The notes beneath the pieces were generated by a model, which ran no database searches, was not told the origin of the DNA, and was given only the letters and a program-made list of their open reading frames with translations. The position numbers and the translations under genes were made by a program. A stretch of 10,225 nucleotides of DNA from Planctomycetota bacterium (GTDB lineage: Bacteria; Planctomycetota; UBA1135; GCA-002686595), in the NCBI GenBank assembly GCA_013140785.1, contig JABFRZ010000640.1, positions 1-10,225 of the forward strand. Direction: 5' to 3'. Of the stretch, positions 1 to 5,776 are shown piece after piece (position 1 is the first letter of the stretch; every line of letters starts with the position of its first letter).

Positions 1-16
1 GCGGCCGGCCGCGCCT

Positions 17-460
17 GTGCTGAGCGGGACGCGCGAGCTGCCCGACGTACACGAGCTACCCGGGGCCACGCTGGCCGAGAAAGTGCAAGGCCTGTTGCGT
101 CTGGCGGGCGGTCCAGGCGACCACCGCGCGCTCGAACGCGAGGTGCTGGCGGTGCTCCAGCGCACGGTGGGCGAGGCGCGCCGCCCGCGCGCGGCGCGCG
201 CCGAGGTGCTCGAGGAGATCCGCGTGCTCGAGACGCGCGTGGCCGAGCAGAAGCGCGTGCTCGACGCCAGCGAGGAGGAGCTCGCGCGCATGATCCAAGA
301 GAAATCCCTCGACCCAGGTGCAGCCTCGATCTACCGCACGGTGCAAGGACTCGATCCCTCCGCGCGCGACTTCGCGAAGAAGAAGGAGCTCTTGGCGGTC
401 CTGTACCGCGCCAATGTCGAGCTCCTGAGGCAGCTCGAGGACGAGGCCAGGCGCGGCTGA
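17..460 (+). CDS. Small coiled-coil hypothetical protein (5' end may lie outside the window)
   Basis: I do not recognise this 147-residue protein. It is highly charged and mostly helical. Residues about 60-95 are rich in Leu, Val, Glu and Arg at heptad-like spacing (for example LEEIRVLETRVAEQ), which suggests a coiled coil, and a second helical stretch lies at about 118-145. There is no signal peptide, membrane segment or catalytic motif, so it is probably cytoplasmic. The GTG at 17 is the first start inside the window, but no ribosome binding site precedes it and the frame stays open to base 2, so the true start may be upstream. It ends 19 nt before the membrane glycosyltransferase-like gene on the same strand, so the two are probably co-transcribed. 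A structural or regulatory partner role is possible but unsupported. Confidence 0.6.
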   Translation: MLSGTRELPDVHELPGATLAEKVQGLLRLAGGPGDHRALEREVLAVLQRTVGEARRPRAARAEVLEEIRVLETRVAEQKRVLDASEEELARMIQEKSLDPGAASIYRTVQGLDPSARDFAKKKELLAVLYRANVELLRQLEDEARRG

Positions 461-463
461 GCG

Positions 464-471
464 AGGAGGGG
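464..471 (+). promoter_or_regulatory. Strong ribosome binding site fixing the start at 480
   Basis: AGGAGGGG lies 8 nt before the GTG at 480. It is the best Shine-Dalgarno match in the window; most other starts here have weak or no match. It supports the upstream GTG start of the membrane protein over the in-frame GTG at 597, which would put the first membrane segment closer to the N terminus but has no such site. Confidence 0.65.
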
Positions 472-479
472 AAGGCCGC

Positions 480-2438
480 GTGTCGCGGCCGACGCCGGGG
501 AGGGTTCGCCTCCCCCGCCGGCAAGAACTCAGCGCCGGCGCAGCCTCCTCGGTCTCCGCCTGGCAAGCGCCGCGCGCGCGCGCGTATCCTTTGCGCGTGC
601 CGCGCAGGCTGACGGCGATCCTCTTCCTCGTGTTCGCGGTGGCCTGGGGCGCTTGGCTGCGGGTCGATACCGCGCTCTCGGACGCGCACTTCGATGCGCA
701 CGATCCGCGCGGGCTGCTGCGCAGCGATCCGGCGGTCCTCTACTACTTCACCGAGAGCATCCTCGAGGCCGGTGGCGGACTGCCCGTCGATTTCCGCGCC
801 GACGCGCGCGTCCAGCACCCCTTCGTCACCGACGTGCCGGCCGAGTTCCCGGTCGGCCAGGAGTTCCTGGTGGCCTGGGTTCATCGGCACTTGGGCGGCG
901 ACGGAGCGCTGCACGTCACGGCGTTGTGGGTGATGGGCTTCACGGCCGCCCTGTTCGTCGTGGGCACGTTCCTCTGCGTACACGCGCTCACACGCAGCGC
1001 CCTGTGGGCGGCGCTGGCGTCGTTGCTCGCGCTGTTCACGCCGGCCAACTATCGCACGCTCGGGTTCGTGTTGGTGGGCGAGGACGTGGCCCTGCCGCTG
1101 TTCGCGCTGCACCTCGGTTGCCTCGCGCTCGCCGCGCGCAGCGGGCGCGCGCGCGACTACCTGCTGAGCGGCGCCTGCGCGGCCGCGGCGCTTGCCACCT
1201 GGCACGCCTCGTCGTTCGTGCTGGCGTTCGAACTCGGCGTGCTGTTCCTCGGGCTGCTCGTCACGGGCCGCAGCCCGCTCGCCAGCCCACGCGCTTGGCT
1301 CGTGCTCGTCGCGCCACTCGCCGCGGGCGTGTTCGTCCCGGTGCTGCGCGCGAGCGGCTTGCTGGTCTCGCCCGCGGCCGCCCTGTTCCTCGCGCTCGCG
1401 CTGCCGGCCTATTTGGAGCGGCGCCGGCAGCCGCCTTCACTTGGCGACGCCCCGCTGCGCGTGCGCGTGCGCGCGTGCCTGGTGCTCTGCGTGGCCCTGC
1501 CAGTGTTCGGTGCGCTCGCGCCCGACTCCTACGCGCACGTGCACGAGGTGGTGTGGGCCAAGCTGCGCCACTTCGGGCGCCTGCCCGCGGACCCGAACGC
1601 GATCTCGTTCGACGCGCGGCTCCTGTGGCAGGGGCCGTTCGAGGGCCTGTCGCGGGCCGAGTTCTTGGGGTGGTGTGGCTGGCCGCTCGCAGGGCTGTTC
1701 GCGGCCGGCGCGCTGACGCTCTTCCGGCGCCGGCGTGCGGTGGGCGGCTTCGAGCTCCTGCTGCCGGCACTCGCGCTGGCCTCGCTGCCCGCGGCCTGGC
1801 TGTTCGCGCGCCTGGTGGTCCTGCCGGGGCTGTTCGCTCCCGCCGTGGCGGCGGTGGGGCTCGCGGCTTGGCGGCGGCGCGGACTCGCGCTCGGGCTGTT
1901 CGGCGTCCTTCTGCTGGTGCAAGCCCACCTGTTCGCGGGCTTCGTGCGTGAGCACGAGAGCGTGTGGTACCTGCCGCCGGTCGCGCAGGCCGAACTCCGG
2001 GCGTTGGTCGAATGGGTCGATCTGAATCTGCCCGCGGACGAGCCCATCGCCGGGGATTTCCTGAGCTCGACCGCGCTGCTCGCGCACACGCGTCGGCCGA
2101 TCGTCCTGCAACCGAAGTACGAGACCGAGCGCAGCCGGCGCCAGATCGAGGCCTTCCTGATGGCCTTCTTCCACGGTTCACCCGCCGAGCTGGCGGAGCT
2201 CCTGCGCACGCGCTTCCGCTGCCGCACGTTGCTCGTCGATCGCTACGCGCTGTGGGAGCTCATGCGCACGACCGCCGGCCTCTCCCCATCCGAGCGCGAG
2301 CCGCGCCCCGGAACGGCGGCCGCGGCGCTGCTCACGAGGGACGAGGACGCGCTGCGTGCGATCCCCGGTTTCGAGCTCATCTACCGCGGCAAGCCCGGCA
2401 TCCCGTGGGCCGATTATCGGCTATTCCGGCTGCCTTGA
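480..2438 (+). CDS. Multi-pass membrane protein, GT-C glycosyltransferase / STT3-like
   Basis: 652 residues with about 11-13 predicted membrane segments between residues 43 and 487, then a soluble C-terminal domain of about 160 residues. This matches GT-C enzymes (STT3/PglB, PMT/ArnT types), which transfer sugars from polyprenyl-phosphate carriers on the outer face of the cytoplasmic membrane. After the first membrane helix comes a large loop (about 63-140) with acidic motifs, including AHDPRG and SDPAVLYYFTESI (82-94), where GT-C proteins carry catalytic acids. The C-terminal part (520-590; GDFLSSTALLAHTRRPIVLQ) sits where STT3 has its WWDYG region, but WWDYG itself is absent. The first 42 residues are Arg-rich and cytosolic; the start at 480 is chosen from its ribosome binding site, with GTG 597 as the alternative. 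Membrane topology is seen; GT-C membership is a family-level inference and the substrate is unknown. Confidence 0.7.
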   Translation: MSRPTPGRVRLPRRQELSAGAASSVSAWQAPRARAYPLRVPRRLTAILFLVFAVAWGAWLRVDTALSDAHFDAHDPRGLLRSDPAVLYYFTESILEAGGGLPVDFRADARVQHPFVTDVPAEFPVGQEFLVAWVHRHLGGDGALHVTALWVMGFTAALFVVGTFLCVHALTRSALWAALASLLALFTPANYRTLGFVLVGEDVALPLFALHLGCLALAARSGRARDYLLSGACAAAALATWHASSFVLAFELGVLFLGLLVTGRSPLASPRAWLVLVAPLAAGVFVPVLRASGLLVSPAAALFLALALPAYLERRRQPPSLGDAPLRVRVRACLVLCVALPVFGALAPDSYAHVHEVVWAKLRHFGRLPADPNAISFDARLLWQGPFEGLSRAEFLGWCGWPLAGLFAAGALTLFRRRRAVGGFELLLPALALASLPAAWLFARLVVLPGLFAPAVAAVGLAAWRRRGLALGLFGVLLLVQAHLFAGFVREHESVWYLPPVAQAELRALVEWVDLNLPADEPIAGDFLSSTALLAHTRRPIVLQPKYETERSRRQIEAFLMAFFHGSPAELAELLRTRFRCRTLLVDRYALWELMRTTAGLSPSEREPRPGTAAAALLTRDEDALRAIPGFELIYRGKPGIPWADYRLFRLP

Positions 2439-2440
2439 GC

Positions 2441-2452
2441 GGCGCGCGCGCC
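2441..2452. repeat. 12-bp perfect GC palindrome at the convergent gene junction
   Basis: GGCGCGCGCGCC is its own reverse complement and fills the 13-nt gap between two convergent stop codons (2438 and 2454). A role in ending transcription from both sides is conceivable, but there is no loop and no T-tract, and alternating GC runs occur elsewhere here by composition. Weak call. Confidence 0.2.
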
Positions 2453-3567
2453 TACGGCGCGGTCGTGACGCCCTTGGCCAGCGGCGACGCGTTCCAGCCC
2501 AGGCGCAGGGCGCGGTAGACGGGGCCGCTGTAGGAGCGCACCGGGACTTCGCTCGCGTCCGCCAGGCGGATGGACGGCTTGGTGCGCTCGAAAACGCCCG
2601 AGAAGCTCAGCTTCTCGCGCAGCGGGAGCAGGGAGTCGAGCAGCACCTCGGCGAAGGCTTCGGGCTGCAGGAAGAGCGCCGTCTGCATGGCCGGTCGGTC
2701 GAAGCACCCGGCCAGGAAGCGCGCATCCAACTCGTCGAGGCGCAGCTCGGCGGCCGTCTCGAGCCACTCGATGGGCATCAGCTCGCGGCCCTCGCGCGTG
2801 GCGCGCAAGCACAGCTCGTGCAAGCCTTCGAAGCCGATACGTTCGACCGCGCGCGACACGATCAACCACGAGATGCCGTAGAAGGATTCGGGGATGTCGG
2901 CCCAGCGCCGGTGCAGAGCGCTGCGCGGCGTGCCGAGCAACGCCGCGAGCGTGCCCGGCGCGACCGGCGGCCCGAGCTGCAGGCGGACGCTCTGGCTGAC
3001 GATCGGGCGCGCGCGCCACGGGCCCTCGCCCGGCTCGCGGTAGATGATCTCGAGCTCCAGCCCGCCCGTGAAGGCACTGGCGTTGAGCAGGCGGTGCGAG
3101 CGGATGTGCTCCTGGTACTCGGGGTTGAGCGCCTCGGCGATCACGTCACCCAGGCCCTCCTCGAGGATGCCGGGCAGCGGCGACCAGGAGGGTCCGATCA
3201 GGGCGTGCACGAGCTCGTGCGCGAGGTACCAGGGGGACTGACCACCCTCCTGCAGATGAATGCGCTTGGCCCGGAACTCGTCGTCGAGCAGGGTGAAGCC
3301 GCGCACGCTCTCGGGGCGCTCGTGGAACATGAAGACCGCCAGCTGATCCTGCACCCACACGTCGATGGGACGGTCCTGGGCTCCAGGTAGGAGCGCCTTC
3401 ACCTCGGGCGCGAGGCGTTGTAGGAGCTCCGCCACCTCGCCGGCCTTGCCGGCCGAGTGCGCGCGTACCGCGCCGTAGGGCGTCTCGACCACGATCGGCG
3501 GCGGCGGGGCCAGGCAGCCCGCAGAGAGCAGCGCCGAGGCCAGGATCGCTATGGCGTGCGCACGCAT
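2452..3567 (-). CDS. Predicted zinc metalloprotease lipoprotein (HExxH...E, gluzincin type)
   Basis: 371 residues. The N terminus is a lipoprotein signal peptide with the lipobox ending SAGC (Cys18), so the mature protein should be lipid-anchored in the envelope. The core carries HELVH (His117, Glu118, His121), and 16 residues further on GILEEGLGD supplies Glu137, the expected third zinc ligand. This HExxH...EG layout is that of gluzincin / peptidase-MA-like proteins. A following helix, YGISWLIVSRAVERIGFEG, fits the helical segment usual after the active site in these families. The C-terminal 120 residues are not recognised. It is the last gene of the minus-strand group, 55 nt after the CxxCH protein, with only a weak ribosome binding site. 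Metalloprotease activity follows from the motif; the substrate is unknown. It may process or degrade envelope proteins. Confidence 0.75.
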   Translation of the reverse strand: MRAHAIAILASALLSAGCLAPPPPIVVETPYGAVRAHSAGKAGEVAELLQRLAPEVKALLPGAQDRPIDVWVQDQLAVFMFHERPESVRGFTLLDDEFRAKRIHLQEGGQSPWYLAHELVHALIGPSWSPLPGILEEGLGDVIAEALNPEYQEHIRSHRLLNASAFTGGLELEIIYREPGEGPWRARPIVSQSVRLQLGPPVAPGTLAALLGTPRSALHRRWADIPESFYGISWLIVSRAVERIGFEGLHELCLRATREGRELMPIEWLETAAELRLDELDARFLAGCFDRPAMQTALFLQPEAFAEVLLDSLLPLREKLSFSGVFERTKPSIRLADASEVPVRSYSGPVYRALRLGWNASPLAKGVTTAP

Positions 3568-3622
3568 CTCGTGCTCGAAGGATAAAGCAGCGCGCGCGCG
3601 GCGGCGCGAGAAAAGCCTTCTG

Positions 3623-4834
3623 CTACTGGCTCATGGCCCAGGCCTGCCAGGCTTCGTCGAACTGCGCGTAGGACTGGCCGAGACACTCGCCGAAGGCCGT
3701 GCGTTGCACGTCGAGCAGGTTCTCTGGGTCCGGCAGCCCGTCGCTCCGCTTGCGTCCGTGGAGCTTGCCGTTCAAGCACCCGTAGCCCGCTGGATTCGTC
3801 TCCACCATGAAGCGCGTCATCGACCAGCAGGCGTAGTGGTGCCGCAGCTCGAACTCGGCGTAGGTCTTGATCGCCGTCATCTCGGCCACGCGTGGGGCCT
3901 TGCCCGCGCCGATCATCTGCTTCACCTCGGGGTTCCAGTTTTCCCTGTTGGCGCGCACGCCGTTCGAGCCCTCGGAGGCGTCGAAGGTGTTGAAACGCGG
4001 GTTGATCTCGCGCTCCATGAAGTGTGCCAGCCCCTCGCGCAACCAGCAGGGCGTGTCGTAGGAGTAGTGCTTGAAGGCGTCGAGCAGGTTGATCGCCAGG
4101 TTGAAGACCAAGTGGCCGTGGATCTGCTCGTCCGAATGGAGCTCGTTCTCGGACAGGTTCGTGACCACGATCAGCGCATCGCGCTCGATCACGTTCCAGC
4201 GCTGGGTGCGCTTGACCGAGAGGCCGAACTGCTCCATCAGGAAGGCCGTTTGGTCGGAGGCCGTGGGCAGCACGAGCACCTCGAACTTGCCCTTCTGGCC
4301 GACGTAGGGGCCCTCGCCCCAGTAGGGCGCGCCGAGCACCCAGGCCATGCGGCCGTTCGGGAAGTCAGACTCCTTCACCTGCATCAGCTCGAGGAAACGC
4401 GCCCAGGTCTTCTCGACTCGCTGGGCATACAGGTGCGTGCGCATGAAGGGGTCGAGCACTCGCGTCTTGGGATCGACGTCGGGCAGCACCGCGGCCAATT
4501 CGGCCAGCTCGGCGCGCACACTCTTGCTCTCGTCCGGCCCGACCTTCTGGGGGCCGAGCGCCAATCCGAGTTCGAAGTGCGCGCTCTCGATCCAGAACAG
4601 GTCGCGCCCGCCGAAGAAGTGGTCGGCCCAGGCCGTGTCTTGGATGCCGAACTGGAAGCCGCCGTGCGAGACGATGCCGGCGGCGCGCATCAGCTTCGGA
4701 TCGCCATGGCACCAGGGGCAATTCGTCGGCAGGTTGCGCGGCTTCCCGGCACTCTGGGCCAACGCTGGGGCGGGTTGTGTGAACACGACCGCCAACGCCA
4801 GCAGCGCGGCGGCGTGGAGCTTGGTGTCGATCAT
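3623..4834 (-). CDS. Exported CxxCH protein with degenerate gluzincin-like core
   Basis: 403 residues with a Sec signal peptide (hydrophobic 8-19, likely cleavage after PAPALA, residue 26). The mature N terminus has a single CPWCH (Cys39, Cys42, His43), the form of a c-type heme site, though CPWC could also be a thiol-redox or metal site. In the second half, HSDEQIHGHLVFNLAINLL (233-251) followed by YDTPCWLREGLAHFMER (259-275) looks like a gluzincin core. The WLxEGLA glutamate (Glu267) is kept, but HExxH is replaced by HGHLV: the catalytic Glu is Gly240 and the second His is Phe243. It is therefore probably not a standard protease, although His239, His241 and Glu267 could still bind a metal. 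Its start overlaps the previous stop by ATGA with no Shine-Dalgarno, indicating translational coupling. It resembles hypothetical proteins I associate with Planctomycetota; function unknown. Confidence 0.75.
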   Translation of the reverse strand: MIDTKLHAAALLALAVVFTQPAPALAQSAGKPRNLPTNCPWCHGDPKLMRAAGIVSHGGFQFGIQDTAWADHFFGGRDLFWIESAHFELGLALGPQKVGPDESKSVRAELAELAAVLPDVDPKTRVLDPFMRTHLYAQRVEKTWARFLELMQVKESDFPNGRMAWVLGAPYWGEGPYVGQKGKFEVLVLPTASDQTAFLMEQFGLSVKRTQRWNVIERDALIVVTNLSENELHSDEQIHGHLVFNLAINLLDAFKHYSYDTPCWLREGLAHFMEREINPRFNTFDASEGSNGVRANRENWNPEVKQMIGAGKAPRVAEMTAIKTYAEFELRHHYACWSMTRFMVETNPAGYGCLNGKLHGRKRSDGLPDPENLLDVQRTAFGECLGQSYAQFDEAWQAWAMSQ

Positions 4835-5529
4835 GGCGGGGAACCGCGCATGCGGTGCTTCCAGGTCTCGGGAACGGCCTCGGCGAAGTCCGCATCGAGC
4901 AGGGTGAGGTGCGCGCGGTCGATGGCGGCTTGCACAGCCCTCTCGGCGTCTTCCAGCGGGACGAAGGGGAACTCCAGCAGCGAGAGCTCGAGGGTTTCGA
5001 GCAGCGGATCGGCGGACTGGCTGCGAGCCTCGAGACGTAGGCGCAGCCAGCGTCCAGTGAGCTCGATCGGTTCACTCCACTCGCCGAGGGAGAGATGGCG
5101 CGCCGCGCTCCACAGGCCAATGCCCAAGAGCTTGAAGCGCCCCTCGATCCGCTTCGTGGCGAGCAAGCTCGGCTGACCTGCCTGTTCCAGCTCCGGCCGC
5201 GCGGCCTCGCAGGCTGCACGCGCCTGGAGCCAGGGCTCGGCGGACATGGCGCGTACCGCGAGGCGCGGGAGGAACTCGTTCGTCAGGGCCAAGCGCCTCG
5301 CGTGGAGCAGGGAGTACTCGGGGTATAGCTCGCGGATGTCGTCGCACAGGCGCTCGATTTCCGCGCCCGTCAGCGCAAGTCCATTCACGAGCAGCACCGT
5401 TCCGCTCGGGTGCGCGGGAGCTGGAGTTTCTGCCGGCGCGGGTGCCGACGCGGGCGTGCAGCCGAGCGCCCCAGGCAGAAGCGCCGGGGCGAGCAAGGAG
5501 CTCGTCAGGAGGAGCCGGAGAGGGATCAT
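4831..5529 (-). CDS. Lipoprotein with SurA-like N region and split parvulin-like segments
   Basis: 232 residues. The signal peptide ends in GALGC (Cys24), an acceptable lipobox, followed by a Pro/Ala-rich linker (25-43) typical of surface-tethered lipoproteins. VLLVNGLALTGAEIERLCDD (45-64) and the following helices resemble the start of a SurA-type chaperone domain. LSLGEWSEPIELTGRWLRL (146-164) matches the last strands of a parvulin prolyl isomerase (GE-S-P...G...), and 180-220 (ELSLLEFPFVPLEDAERA onwards) resembles the first strand and helix of another. The usual histidines of both strands are missing (LLEF instead of HIL; GRWL instead of GxHI). It is the first gene of a minus-strand operon, divergent from the large SurA-like lipoprotein at 5777. 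A chaperone-like binding role is inferred; isomerase activity looks unlikely. The split-domain assignment is tentative. Confidence 0.65.
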   Translation of the reverse strand: MIPLRLLLTSSLLAPALLPGALGCTPASAPAPAETPAPAHPSGTVLLVNGLALTGAEIERLCDDIRELYPEYSLLHARRLALTNEFLPRLAVRAMSAEPWLQARAACEAARPELEQAGQPSLLATKRIEGRFKLLGIGLWSAARHLSLGEWSEPIELTGRWLRLRLEARSQSADPLLETLELSLLEFPFVPLEDAERAVQAAIDRAHLTLLDADFAEAVPETWKHRMRGSPP

Positions 5530-5776
5530 CGGAAGGCCGGGGACGTACTGTCAGGCGCGCGCGTGATGACCGAGAACATAGCAGGGGGGAAACCCGCGGT
5601 CGTGTTCGGGCGACCTCTCCGGGTAGACTCTCCGCGCCAATTTTCTCGCCGAGGGCCGTCCATTCCTCCTGCCGCTTTCGTCGGAGGACCCTCACGTCGA
5701 TGGTTTCGTCTCCGTAGCTGGGGCCCTGTCGTACTTGGGACCCCGTCGCCCTCCGTTCCCTGACCCGCTTCAAGCC
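5530..5776. promoter_or_regulatory. Divergent intergenic region, presumed promoters for both directions
   Basis: These 247 nt separate two divergently transcribed lipoprotein genes, so both promoters should lie here. No convincing sigma-70 pair is visible. The best -10-like elements are TAGACT at 5624-5629 (plus) and TATGTT read on the minus strand from 5580 to 5575, both without a good -35. The segment 5637-5646 is locally AT-richer (CAATTTTC). Neither gene has a clear Shine-Dalgarno. The call rests on gene orientation only. Confidence 0.4.
5720..5744 (+). other. Imperfect hairpin in the leader of the large lipoprotein gene
   Basis: GGGGCCCT (5720-5727) can pair with GGGACCCC (5737-5744): four G-C pairs, one C-A mismatch, two further C-G pairs, then a T-G wobble, around a 9-nt loop. 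It ends 32 nt before the ATG at 5777. It could affect translation or mRNA stability, but in DNA this GC-rich chance hairpins are common. Confidence 0.2.

Noticed and set aside
571..585. Alternating CG run as a possible repeat element (similar run at 3590-3606)
   Set aside because: Short and explained by base composition; no spaced units, so neither a CRISPR nor a mobile-element end.
653..1951. 432-codon open frame on the plus strand inside the membrane protein gene
   Set aside because: The product is almost entirely Arg/Ala/Gly, a typical frame-shifted shadow; the overlapping frame gives clear membrane helices.
3551..5176. 541-codon open frame on the plus strand
   Set aside because: It is antisense to three minus-strand genes with signal peptides, CxxCH, EGLA and ATGA coupling. 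Its translation is low-complexity (many Arg, Leu, Val, Gln, His) with no domain; such open antisense frames are expected at this GC content.
5570..5630. Sigma-70 promoter candidates (TATGTT minus, TAGACT plus)
   Set aside because: Neither has a reasonable -35 box at 16-18 nt, so they are not listed as separate promoters.
5735..5776. In-frame TTG start upstream of the large lipoprotein
   Set aside because: It adds 14 Pro/Arg-rich residues in front of a good lipoprotein signal peptide and lacks a ribosome binding site.
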